Below are positions 1 through 6,214 of a stretch of 17,343 nt of DNA, piece after piece; the stretch's first letter is position 1; each line of letters starts with the position of its first letter. Source of the DNA: Candidatus Woesearchaeota archaeon. Lineage in GTDB: Archaea > Nanobdellota > Nanobdellia > Woesearchaeales > JACRKL01. The DNA lies in contig JACRKK010000046.1 in assembly GCA_016219795.1 (NCBI GenBank), positions 1 to 17,343 of the forward strand, written 5' to 3'. The notes beneath the pieces are model-generated. The model did no database searches. It was not told where the DNA came from and saw only the letters and a list, made by a program, of their open reading frames with translations. The translations under genes and the position numbers were made by a program.

Positions 1-133
1 AATTCTACTGGAATTTCATGAAACCTATCAACGAAAAACTGACACCAGCAATAATCGAAGGACAAGCAACCAAGGTCTGGACATGGGGAAATTTTCTTCA
101 TACAAAATTAAAGTATCTTTAGTAAGACACTAC
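1..133 (+). mobile_element. right end of an insertion sequence, cut by the window edge
   Basis: The first ~130 bases hold the 3' end of a transposase-like frame followed by about 10 nt of non-coding sequence, and then abut a gene fragment that stops at 130. The IS terminus is probably near 130-135 (reading inward on the minus strand: GGTAGTGTCTTACTAAAG). Neither the terminal inverted repeat nor a target duplication can be tested because the other end lies outside the window. Confidence 0.5.
3..122 (+). CDS. C-terminal fragment of a DDE-type transposase (partial)
   Basis: The frame is open from the window edge and gives 39 residues ending in KLKYL and a TAG stop. The tail begins FYWNFMKPINEKLTPAIIEG, which resembles the 'YNF.RPH..L...TPAE.AG' end of integrase-like (rve/IS240-like) DDE transposases, although the usual His is absent. 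The catalytic residues would lie outside the window, so the family cannot be fixed. The opposite strand over the same bases codes for a truncated conserved protein, which supports this being the edge of an inserted element. The assignment rests on a short C-terminal pattern only. Confidence 0.45.
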   Translation, partial: FYWNFMKPINEKLTPAIIEGQATKVWTWGNFLHTKLKYL

Positions 134-276
134 CGAATAATTGCTTTGATGACATCTCCAAGATCAATGTCTTTTTGGGCATGCGTCTTGAGCACATTCC
201 CCTCAAGGTCCAGTACGGCATATGCAGTGGTTGTTCCTGGATCGATGCCCACGATAAGCAACGTCTTTTCGTGCAT
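130..276 (-). pseudogene. 5' fragment of a DUF460/COG2433-type RNase H-fold protein gene, disrupted
   Basis: From the ATG at 276 the frame reads MHEKTLLIVGIDPGTTTAYA, then VLDLEGNVLKTHAQKDIDLG, and stops at a TAG (132-130) after 48 codons. The GIDPGTT motif followed by 'YAVLDLEGN' is the first strand-turn of the RuvC/YqgF-like RNase H fold seen in the archaeal DUF460 family, whose members are several hundred residues long. Everything downstream of about residue 48 is missing and replaced by IS-like sequence. The promoter is intact: a TATA box 26 nt upstream of the ATG fits a leaderless start. The fragment may still be transcribed but should not make an active protein. The family assignment rests on the N-terminal motif alone. 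Confidence 0.6.
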
Positions 277-298
277 AACCCGAAGAAAGATTATTACC

Positions 299-306
299 TT
301 TAAATA
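299..306 (-). promoter_or_regulatory. TATA box of the truncated DUF460-type gene
   Basis: On the minus strand TATTTAAA is followed by GG and centred about 26 nt before the ATG at 276, the spacing expected for a leaderless archaeal transcript. Confidence 0.5.
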
Positions 307-322
307 ATTATGGATGGCTTCT

Positions 323-1258
323 TCAAAATAGTTGTTTCACCACCATCGTAGCATAGCTTCCCGGTGGCAATATGAATGCAAGAACACATTTCCACCTGCC
401 TTCGTGCAATTCATCTGCAGCATAGCTACAGGAAAAGCCAGCAGCCTCCATATACACGTCCCGCAGCACTGTTGATGGTGTTATATCAGGAAGGGAAGTC
501 ATTATGAAATCCCTGGGGCTGACGCCTTCTTCGGCCATCAATTTCTCATAAATGACTTCCAGATTTCTTTCTGAAAATTCAGTATCAAAACTGTAAAGGG
601 GCACTTTTTCCAAAACAGCGCCCTGGTCCAGCAGTGTTTTCACCACCGTATTCCAGAGATAGCTCTGGAAACTGTGCACATAGAGTTTCAAAAGCTTTTT
701 AGGCAGCAGGCGTAATGCTCCCACATAGTCGTTGGGATGGTTCTCCAGATAAGAGTTGAGGCTTCTGTTGTTCATAAGTTCCAGTGCCTGTTTGAACTGT
801 TTCTTCAAAAGAGCTTTTCCTATGGTGCTATTGTTACCGTCTTTTCCAAACCTCTGTTCGTCAAAGAAGTTGAGGAGCTTTGCAGGATGCAGATCTGACT
901 TTGACTCAAAATTTCGGACAGTTATCACAAATGCATTTCCTTGCAAATCACCAAGATTGATACGTTCATCACCCCTACCTAAAAAAGTAAGGGAGATCTC
1001 TTTCTGCTCAAGATTCCTTGATGGGCCATCTTTGATAGATATCATCTGTTCTGTCACAGCAATCTTGTCTTTGTTGCCTGCAAAACCCATATACTTTTGT
1101 GGGATGTTCCATGCGTTTGCAATTATTTGAATAGCTTTTAGAGTAGTGTAGTTCTTTTTTTTGAGAAAATAATAAGCATAAGTGCCCTGATCTTTTGGCA
1201 CCTTTAGTGCCTGTTCCTTGACGATGAAGTCTTCCGGTTGTTCTTTAAGAATGTACAT
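323..1258 (-). CDS. truD: tRNA pseudouridine synthase TruD
   Basis: TruD-family enzyme that isomerises uridine (U13 in bacterial tRNA; other sites are known in archaeal and eukaryotic Pus7-type members). The family motif GFAGNKDKIAVTEQ is at residues 58-71, with D64 as the expected catalytic aspartate. GDLQGNAFVITVRNF (around 105-119), DEQRFG, the VHSFQSYLWN helix (around 195) and the C-terminal LPPGSYATMV are further TruD signatures. At 311 aa it is shorter than most archaeal members, so the inserted TRUD subdomain appears trimmed. It starts at the ATG at 1258. No clear TATA box lies just upstream; instead a ~200-bp tract with copies of a tRNA 3' end separates it from the co-oriented tRNA-Arg gene, so it may be transcribed from the tRNA promoter. 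Confidence 0.92.
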   Translation of the reverse strand: MYILKEQPEDFIVKEQALKVPKDQGTYAYYFLKKKNYTTLKAIQIIANAWNIPQKYMGFAGNKDKIAVTEQMISIKDGPSRNLEQKEISLTFLGRGDERINLGDLQGNAFVITVRNFESKSDLHPAKLLNFFDEQRFGKDGNNSTIGKALLKKQFKQALELMNNRSLNSYLENHPNDYVGALRLLPKKLLKLYVHSFQSYLWNTVVKTLLDQGAVLEKVPLYSFDTEFSERNLEVIYEKLMAEEGVSPRDFIMTSLPDITPSTVLRDVYMEAAGFSCSYAADELHEGRWKCVLAFILPPGSYATMVVKQLF

Positions 1259-1262
1259 AGGG

Positions 1263-1281
1263 ATGATAAACGCGCCTGAGG
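1263..1281 (-). repeat. tRNA-Arg 3'-end repeat, distal copy
   Basis: These 19 bp are identical to 1458-1476, that is, the 3' acceptor strand of the tRNA-Arg gene plus its downstream flank (minus strand CCTCAGGCGCGTTTATCAT). The copy ends 5 nt before the truD start codon. Together with 1376-1395 it makes three co-oriented copies of the tRNA end. Confidence 0.9.
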
Positions 1282-1375
1282 AGCAGGTGGAGCACCACCA
1301 ATGGCAGATGGAAAACCATCTGGCAGTTTACTCAAATGGAGCATTCACTTCGTGAAGCTCCATGGACTTCTTAAC
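1282..1375 (-). repeat. hairpin unit A between tRNA-end repeats
   Basis: This ~94-bp stretch has three inverted repeats: 1286-1299 (GGTGG, loop agca, CCACC), 1305-1322 (CAGATGG, loop aaaa, CCATCTG) and 1336-1363 (ATGGAGC, bulged A, TTCAC, loop ttc, GTGAA, GCTCCAT). The second and third match unit B (1402-1457) in order, spacing and bulge position, but with different paired bases, so the two units look like diverged tandem copies that kept their folding. Nothing in it looks protein-coding. Confidence 0.75.
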
Positions 1376-1395
1376 TAAACGCGCCTGAGGGGATT
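1376..1395 (-). repeat. tRNA-Arg 3'-end repeat, middle copy
   Basis: On the minus strand AATCCCCTCAGGCGCGTTTA matches the tRNA-Arg acceptor and T-arm 3' strand exactly. Beyond it the match resumes after one extra base (TTCGTAATCC against TTCGAATCC in the true tRNA), so the copy reaches into the T-loop but contains no full tRNA. Confidence 0.9.
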
Positions 1396-1401
1396 ACGAA
1401 C

Positions 1402-1457
1402 AGATGCAGCAGCATCTGGTAGTGCATGTTGGGCGGACATTCCTACGGAAGTCCACC
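1402..1457 (-). repeat. hairpin unit B between tRNA-end repeats
   Basis: It contains the stem 1401-1407/1412-1418 (CAGATGC, loop agca, GCATCTG) and, 16 nt on, 1435-1454 (GGAC, bulged A, TTCC, loop tac, GGAA, GTCC). The layout is the same as in unit A, with compensating base changes in both stems. It lies between the tRNA-Arg gene and the middle repeat copy. Confidence 0.75.
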
Positions 1458-1465
1458 ATGATAAA

Positions 1466-1552
1466 CGCGCCTGAGGGGATTCGAACCCCCGACCTACAGC
1501 TTGCTTCCTGCGATAGAAGGCTGCCGCGCTATCCAGGCTGCGCTACAGGCGC
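1466..1552 (-). tRNA. tRNA-Arg (UCU) with a 12-nt intron
   Basis: All arms fold: acceptor GCGCCTG/CAGGCGC, D arm GCGC/GCGC, anticodon stem GCAGC/GCTGT (one G-U), T arm GGGGG/CCCCT with loop TTCGAAT, and discriminator G. No CCA is encoded. The anticodon loop is 19 nt; removing 12 nt (TCGCAGGAAGCA, 1513-1502) leaves CTTCTAA with anticodon UCU. The intron sits after position 37, and CTTC/GAAG gives a 4-bp central helix flanked by bulges TAT and CAA. Cutting after the second base of each bulge yields exactly this exon junction, as the archaeal splicing endonuclease would. The mature tRNA is 75 nt. The gene lies in a tract with two more copies of its own 3' end. Confidence 0.93.
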
Positions 1553-1588
1553 ATACAATATCGTGCAACTATTCAAGACTTCTATTTT

Positions 1589-1598
1589 CTTTATAAAG
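1589..1598 (-). promoter_or_regulatory. TATA box of the tRNA-Arg gene
   Basis: The palindromic CTTTATAAAG is centred about 41 nt upstream of the mature tRNA 5' end. This places the transcript start near 1567 and leaves a short 5' leader for RNase P. Confidence 0.55.
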
Positions 1599-1609
1599 TT
1601 TTGGGCAAA

Positions 1610-2263
1610 TTAGAGATAAAGCACATACTTTAGCATCAACCAGAAATGACAGAAAGCACCGGCAACGACAAACAGATGCCATATTTCATGCATACCCCAC
1701 CATCGTGTTCTCGCCACTTTATGGTCAAGAGCATAAAAAACAATACCTCCGGTATACAACAAGCCGCCCCCTAAAAGCCACAGAAATCCATTGATGGAAA
1801 GCACTTTTAAGAGGGGAACAAGTGCTATGAGGATAAGCCATCCCATAATACCATAGCTTATTGTAAATAATTGGTGGTTTAGATACTCACTAGGAAGCGA
1901 AGCCTTGAGTATTATACCTATTATAGCAATACCCCAAACCAACCCAAAAATAGTCCATCCAACCCACCCCCTAAGAACGATAAGAGAGACAGGAGTGTAT
2001 GTTCCTGCAATGAGTGCATAAATCATACAGTGATCTAGTCTCTGAAACACCGCTTTTGGCCTTGTTTCTTTTTGAATCAGGTGATATAAGGTGCTTGTAA
2101 TGAAGGCCATCACCATCGTACTTGTATAAACAGAAAAAGTAACGATATGCCACACTGTTCCAAAAAGCGCAGAAAAGGTGATAAGTACCACAAGACCGCC
2201 AATGGCTGCTGACGCAGCGATGAGATGAGTGAGGCTGCTTCCAGGTTCGTTGTTTTTTCTCAT
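1610..2263 (-). CDS. trhA: TrhA / hemolysin III (PAQR) family membrane protein
   Basis: A 217-aa integral membrane protein with seven hydrophobic segments. The hemolysin III/YqfA/PAQR signatures are present: STLYHL in the second segment region, LDHCMIYALIAGTYTP before the third, and HEIWHLFVVAGAFCHF at the end. The Ser, His and Asp and the HxxxH residues form the metal site shared by PAQR and alkaline-ceramidase-type membrane hydrolases. Bacterial TrhA is linked to membrane lipid homeostasis; the archaeal substrate is not known. The start is the ATG at 2263, about 25 nt downstream of a TATA box, so the mRNA is probably leaderless. It diverges from the RIO1 gene across 34 bp. Confidence 0.88.
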   Translation of the reverse strand: MRKNNEPGSSLTHLIAASAAIGGLVVLITFSALFGTVWHIVTFSVYTSTMVMAFITSTLYHLIQKETRPKAVFQRLDHCMIYALIAGTYTPVSLIVLRGWVGWTIFGLVWGIAIIGIILKASLPSEYLNHQLFTISYGIMGWLILIALVPLLKVLSINGFLWLLGGGLLYTGGIVFYALDHKVARTRWWGMHEIWHLFVVAGAFCHFWLMLKYVLYL

Positions 2264-2265
2264 AC

Positions 2266-2272
2266 TTTAAAA
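2266..2272 (+). promoter_or_regulatory. TATA box of the RIO1 gene
   Basis: TTTAAAA is centred 29 nt before the ATG at 2298. It lies just outside the divergent gene's start codon, so the two leaderless promoters interlock inside 34 bp. Confidence 0.5.
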
Positions 2273-2283
2273 TGAGGTGCATA

Positions 2284-2291
2284 TATTTAAA
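2284..2291 (-). promoter_or_regulatory. TATA box of the trhA gene
   Basis: On the minus strand TTTAAATA lies within a longer AT tract (2279-2293) and is centred about 25 nt before the ATG at 2263. Polymerase assembly here should compete with that on the divergent RIO1 box. Confidence 0.5.
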
Positions 2292-2297
2292 TAGTCT

Positions 2298-3014
2298 ATG
2301 CCATTTGATGCACCTGTGACAAAATCCCCTGAAAAATTCAAAACATATGGCAATGTGTTTGATGAGTTTACCAAACGTAATCTTTTCAAGCTAAGCTCCC
2401 AGGGACATTTTGACAGACTTGAAAGCCCCATATCCATAGGCAAGGAAGCCAATATATTTTCTGCATTAAAAAAAGACGGCTCAAGAGTCATTGTTAAGAT
2501 TTATCGCCTGGAAACGTGTGATTTTAACAGGATGTATGATTATATCAAGGCAGATCCACGGTTTACAGGAATCAAACGGAAAAGACGAGACGTCATCTTT
2601 ACATGGGCACAGCGGGAGTACAGAAACCTCATGAAAGCAAGGGAAGTCATCCGTGTTCCAACACCCATCACTCAGGTCTATAATATCCTTGTGCTTGAAT
2701 TTATTGGGGATGAAAATGCAGCACCGAAGCTAAAAGATGCTATCCCTGAAAACCCACAGGTATTCTTTAATGAAGTAGTTGATGCTATGCGTAAGCTCTA
2801 CAAAAAAGGTCTTGTTCACGGCGATTTATCTGCCTTTAATATCCTCAACCACAACGAAACAGCGGTATTTATAGACTTTTCCCAAACCATGCCTGCAGAT
2901 ACGTTCAATGCACAGGAATATCTGGTGCGAGATATCAAGAATGTGTGCACGTTCTTCAGAAAGCAGGGACTTAGGCCAGATGAAGAAGAAATAAAAAAGA
3001 AAATAACTCATTAA
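2298..3014 (+). CDS. rio1: RIO1-type serine kinase/ATPase
   Basis: A 238-aa atypical kinase of the Rio1 family, which acts in late maturation of the small ribosomal subunit. Visible motifs: an N-terminal extension with FDEFTKRNLFKL; the nucleotide loop SIGKEANIFSA (46-56); catalytic lysine K67 in VIVKIYR; the Rio1-specific flexible loop around 75-95; WAQREYRNL (103-111); the catalytic loop LVHGDLSAFNIL with D176 and N181; and the metal-binding IDFSQ with D193, which in RIO kinases is the acyl-phosphate acceptor position. The length is normal for an archaeal Rio1. Its stop overlaps the end of the convergent lipoprotein gene by 4 nt. The two-KH protein at 7662, a typical partner in pre-rRNA processing, lies about 4.6 kb away rather than next door. 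Confidence 0.93.
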   Translation: MPFDAPVTKSPEKFKTYGNVFDEFTKRNLFKLSSQGHFDRLESPISIGKEANIFSALKKDGSRVIVKIYRLETCDFNRMYDYIKADPRFTGIKRKRRDVIFTWAQREYRNLMKAREVIRVPTPITQVYNILVLEFIGDENAAPKLKDAIPENPQVFFNEVVDAMRKLYKKGLVHGDLSAFNILNHNETAVFIDFSQTMPADTFNAQEYLVRDIKNVCTFFRKQGLRPDEEEIKKKITH

Positions 3015-3256
3015 TTTTCCGGCAGTGGAGGTGGCACTACTGCGTCTCCGCCCCCATTACCACCAAACACATTATCAACACCAGTGTCTCCTGCTGGACA
3101 GGGATCAAACTCACAATTGTTTGACGAGTTTCTGCCAACACCGCTTCCGTCAGGGCAGATTTTTGCTTCTAGAGTACATCCTTTTGGAAAGGAAGTACAA
3201 CCGCTGACGACTAGCGCAAGCAGCAAGAGGGAGGCGATGATTGCTATTCTTTTCAT
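3011..3256 (-). CDS. small lipoprotein with Cys-rich CxxxxKxCPDGS motif
   Basis: An 81-aa lipoprotein from the ATG at 3256. The signal peptide MKRIAIIASLLLLALVVSGC ends in a lipobox with acylated Cys20. After it comes one Cys-rich motif, CTLEAKICPDGSGVGRNSS followed by NNCEFDPCP, then a Gly/Pro-rich tail. The closely related motif CTKDVKVCFDGSTVVRNPKK-NCEFFECP ends the large secreted protein encoded just upstream, so both probably act at the cell surface in the same process. The start is set by GAGGTGAT (3268-3261), four bases before this ATG; that SD also covers the upstream stop codon, so translation is coupled. In-frame GTG and ATG codons at 3265 and 3262 fall inside the SD and are unlikely starts. 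Function unknown. Confidence 0.75.
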   Translation of the reverse strand: MKRIAIIASLLLLALVVSGCTSFPKGCTLEAKICPDGSGVGRNSSNNCEFDPCPAGDTGVDNVFGGNGGGDAVVPPPLPEN

Positions 3257-3267
3257 GGCCATCACCT

Positions 3268-6027
3268 CTATTTTGTAAATCTATTGCTATTGTTTCTAAT
3301 GTTCAGCGCAGCTGAATTTTCTGCAAGCTTCTGGTTGTCCCCCTTAATCTGGACCGGACACTCAAAAAACTCACAGTTTTTTTTTGGGTTCCTGACGACT
3401 GTGCTGCCATCAAAACACACTTTCACATCTTTGGTGCATGCCCTCCCTGTTTCATTTGATCCAACAAACTGATTGCTGGTTGTTGTTTCCTGGATCACAT
3501 CTTCAGGTATTGCAGGCGGCGTCAGCGTTATTTTTGGAGAGCCAAAACTGCATGCCTCTTTCACATTTGTGACAATCCCGGTATTTGCTTGGTTGCTGGT
3601 AAACAGATTCCCATTCATTTTTTCCCAGGCTTGTGTCTGTGCATTCCAATAATAGGCTCTCTGAACGCTACATTGGCCGCTGACATCTGCAAGCGTCTTT
3701 CCAACCATCGTTGAGAGTATGGGCGCAAGGTTCCATCCTTTCTCAACGCTATAAGACTCAAGTGCCATCTGTCTTCCATCCAGTTGCACATTAAGACTGG
3801 AGGGATTGTAGGAATACACCCAAAACGCATGCGTTACCAGATAACTGCCGAATCGGTCTCCGAGGATGGTTTGCGCTTCTTGCAATGTCACATACTTTTT
3901 CTGATCTGTCAGATACACAAATCCCAACATACGTTTGCTGTCAACTGCCTGGGGACTTGACAGGAATCTTACCAGAGGAGATGGCAGGCTGATTAAGTTC
4001 CAGCCAGATTGCAACGCAATACTATAACTCGATCCACCGTCTGCAGGGAATGGGGGTGGGCTGACAAGGGTGGGCGGTTGGGTTATCTGGACTGGATTAT
4101 CACCATTGTTCTGGATGGAATATTTATCCACCACAAAACTATAGGCGTTATTGTTCTCATTCAACTCATCCACCTTAAAGTTAGAGTCTATCGTTGCGGT
4201 GATAGCGTACTTTGTGTTTGCAAGGTCAGTAATCCCTAAATCTGCAGCAGGGAAATTAAACGCAAAAGTATCTGTTAACTTCTGCCCTACCGAAGGATTT
4301 AACTGCACCTGAATATCCCTTACTTGCCTGTTGCCATTAACGTTAATAGCTACTTGCACATTCCGCATCTCAGTATTGACACCATTGCCGGTACTCCTCA
4401 TATTAAGTCTCAACATTGCCGGGCTTGCTGGTGTGTCGACGACTCCGCTCTGGCCTGCAATATATGCACCCCCTACAATGGAAAGATCTGATTTCTGGGA
4501 GACCACCGTTGTATTCGGCTGGTTAATATAATCCTCAATTACAACCGTCTTGGAAAACTGGTTGTTAGATGGGTTGGTATCGGTATAGCCATCAACACTT
4601 ACACTTACGGTAACCTGATACGTGCCTGGGCCAGTGATTCCCAATTGGCTTTCCGAGATCATAGAACCCCATTCATGGTTTAGCGGCTGCTGCCCCGGGA
4701 ACTCATATCTTCGTCCATCCACGGTCCAGACAACCCTATAGACCGCCATGGCATTTGGATCGCTTCCTCTCTTTAAGTTATCAATGCCTGCCGTAAGTTC
4801 CCTGTGATTATGGTCACCACCGATACTAACGACGGCAAAGTCTCCCTGACCCATGATCTGTGGCGGAGGGGTGATGTACTGACCGCTCACCGTAAACGTC
4901 TTGGATAGCCTGTTGTTGTTCTCGTTGCTTTCTGCTTCCATGCTGTCGCTATCGATCACAAAGGTGAGTGTGTGCTGCCCTGGTGTTGCAGTCCAGTCCA
5001 AGCGGATGTTGTCCGAGTAATCTGCCAGCGTTGATCCGGGCTGATGCGGACCGTAGCTGCCGTAGCCAATCTCCCGACCGTCCATATACCATTTAATATT
5101 CACTACACCACTTACCTTGTTACCGTAGTTTTTTGTGTTGGCTTCAAAATGCACATTCTGACCGACAGAGGGGTTTGCAGGTGTCATATCGATACCTGTT
5201 ACCACAAGGTCTGCTTTCTGAGCAATCTGGACAGAATCCTCAATAGTAACTACCTTACTAAACTGGTTATTTCCCCGATTAATATCATTATATCCCTCTA
5301 CACTCTCCACACTTACCGTAATGTGATATGTACCAGGACCAGTGATACCAAGATCTTGCTCGCCAATGGCAGAACCCCATTCATGATTTACTGGCTGCTG
5401 CCCCGGGAACTCATATCTTCGTCCATCCACGATCCAGACAACCCTATAGACTGCCATGGCATTTGGGTCGCTCCCTCTCTTAAGGTTATCAATGCCTGCT
5501 GTAAGCTCTCTGTGGTTATGATCTCCCCCTATACTCACAACTGTAAAATCAGCGTTCTGTCGAACCCTCTGTGAATTCCCGTCAATGTGTACTTTGAACT
5601 GACCAGAATTATCCACTTTATAACCATCCTGCACCCAGAAATTGATAAGGGTAGGGGTAGAACCAAGATCCACTGTAAAAGTATATTGATGGTTTGAGTT
5701 GTACGAAGGGACAGAAACATAATCCGTGACTGGTCTGCCATTAATTCCCAGTAAGAATGGGGAAAGAACAAAAGAATCTACCTGCTGCCCACTCTGATCA
5801 GTATAAATATAGAATGCATCGTTAAATGCAAGTGCTGACGACTGCCCTACACCTTCAACAGTCAGCGTTACTTGGCCGCTGTAGAGGTTCCTAGTCTCCA
5901 TACCACTATTAGATGTGAAACTTACAACCACATCTTCAGACGCTGAAGCAGCCTGCACTGACGCAAACATATACATTAATACTATCGCAAATAAGACATA
6001 TTTCATTGTTTTTTTCCACGCATTCAT
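3268..6027 (-). CDS. secreted CARDB-repeat surface protein
   Basis: From the ATG at 6027 this gives 919 aa, with a Sec signal peptide (about 1-29: MNAWKKTMKYVLFAIVLMYM then FASVQAASA). GGAGGT 7 nt upstream fixes this start; the frame is open 52 codons further up but lacks an SD and crosses the promoter. Domains: an N-terminal beta region (30-155); CARDB-type repeats at about 159-264, 270-381, 396-498 and 511-635; a Pro-rich linker (648-662); a 'GWNLISLP' domain (about 668-830, with a second GWNL at 764); and a Cys-rich motif at 864-891. Repeats one and three are nearly identical, a recent internal duplication. CARDB domains are adhesion or ligand-binding modules. No anchor or TM is seen at the C-terminus, so it is secreted or held by partners such as the lipoprotein gene coupled downstream. 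Confidence 0.8.
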   Translation of the reverse strand: MNAWKKTMKYVLFAIVLMYMFASVQAASASEDVVVSFTSNSGMETRNLYSGQVTLTVEGVGQSSALAFNDAFYIYTDQSGQQVDSFVLSPFLLGINGRPVTDYVSVPSYNSNHQYTFTVDLGSTPTLINFWVQDGYKVDNSGQFKVHIDGNSQRVRQNADFTVVSIGGDHNHRELTAGIDNLKRGSDPNAMAVYRVVWIVDGRRYEFPGQQPVNHEWGSAIGEQDLGITGPGTYHITVSVESVEGYNDINRGNNQFSKVVTIEDSVQIAQKADLVVTGIDMTPANPSVGQNVHFEANTKNYGNKVSGVVNIKWYMDGREIGYGSYGPHQPGSTLADYSDNIRLDWTATPGQHTLTFVIDSDSMEAESNENNNRLSKTFTVSGQYITPPPQIMGQGDFAVVSIGGDHNHRELTAGIDNLKRGSDPNAMAVYRVVWTVDGRRYEFPGQQPLNHEWGSMISESQLGITGPGTYQVTVSVSVDGYTDTNPSNNQFSKTVVIEDYINQPNTTVVSQKSDLSIVGGAYIAGQSGVVDTPASPAMLRLNMRSTGNGVNTEMRNVQVAINVNGNRQVRDIQVQLNPSVGQKLTDTFAFNFPAADLGITDLANTKYAITATIDSNFKVDELNENNNAYSFVVDKYSIQNNGDNPVQITQPPTLVSPPPFPADGGSSYSIALQSGWNLISLPSPLVRFLSSPQAVDSKRMLGFVYLTDQKKYVTLQEAQTILGDRFGSYLVTHAFWVYSYNPSSLNVQLDGRQMALESYSVEKGWNLAPILSTMVGKTLADVSGQCSVQRAYYWNAQTQAWEKMNGNLFTSNQANTGIVTNVKEACSFGSPKITLTPPAIPEDVIQETTTSNQFVGSNETGRACTKDVKVCFDGSTVVRNPKKNCEFFECPVQIKGDNQKLAENSAALNIRNNSNRFTK
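4534..4842 (-). repeat. internal gene repeat B (CARDB copy, residues 396-498)
   Basis: About 300 bp closely matching 5236-5553 in the same gene. Runs such as VVSIGGDHNHRELTAGIDNL and RYEFPGQQP are unchanged, with mostly synonymous differences at the DNA level. Confidence 0.9.
5236..5553 (-). repeat. internal gene repeat A (CARDB copy, residues 159-264)
   Basis: Partner of 4534-4842. An ordinary, unrelated-looking CARDB repeat (residues 270-381) lies between the two, so the duplicated block was not simply tandem or was a two-domain unit that has since diverged. Confidence 0.9.
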
Positions 6028-6125
6028 TGTTCTTACCTCCAAATGAGGGAAAGGCCATAAGAGCCAAAGATGAAGGGGGTGTTGGCTCCTACAGCCACCC
6101 ACATGATGGATATAGGTAAACCGGG

Positions 6126-6137
6126 ATAATATATATT
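6126..6137 (-). promoter_or_regulatory. promoter of the CARDB protein gene
   Basis: On the minus strand GCAAAAGG (BRE-like) precedes AATATATATTAT. The predicted transcript start near 6105 gives a leader of about 78 nt ending in GGAGGT and the ATG at 6027, unlike the leaderless genes elsewhere. The leader contains a weak hairpin (GGCT/AGCC inside GGGT/ACCC, 6077-6100). Confidence 0.55.
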
Positions 6138-6214
6138 CCTTTTGCGGACTAAAAATAATAGATATTAGGTCATAATGGTCCATTTTATAAGATAAGATTA
6201 TTTAACAGCCCATT

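Noticed and set aside
83..307. plus-strand frame of 74 codons
   Set aside because: It lies antisense to the DUF460-type fragment and overlaps the transposase tail in another frame; no domain or start signal.
1263..1480. CRISPR-like array
   Set aside because: Three near-identical repeats with spacers exist, but the repeats are tRNA 3' ends, the spacers are unequal, homologous to each other and self-complementary, and no cas gene is present.
1404..1613. plus-strand frame containing PEGIRTPDLQ
   Set aside because: This peptide is the familiar artefact of translating a tRNA T-arm and anticodon arm; the true feature is the tRNA-Arg on the other strand.
6077..6100. riboswitch in the CARDB gene leader
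   Set aside because: Only a weak interrupted hairpin is visible and nothing resembles a known aptamer.
6028..6183. longer N-terminus for the CARDB protein (52 extra codons)
   Set aside because: The extension crosses the TATA box and leader and lacks an SD, whereas the internal ATG has GGAGGT and a normal signal peptide.
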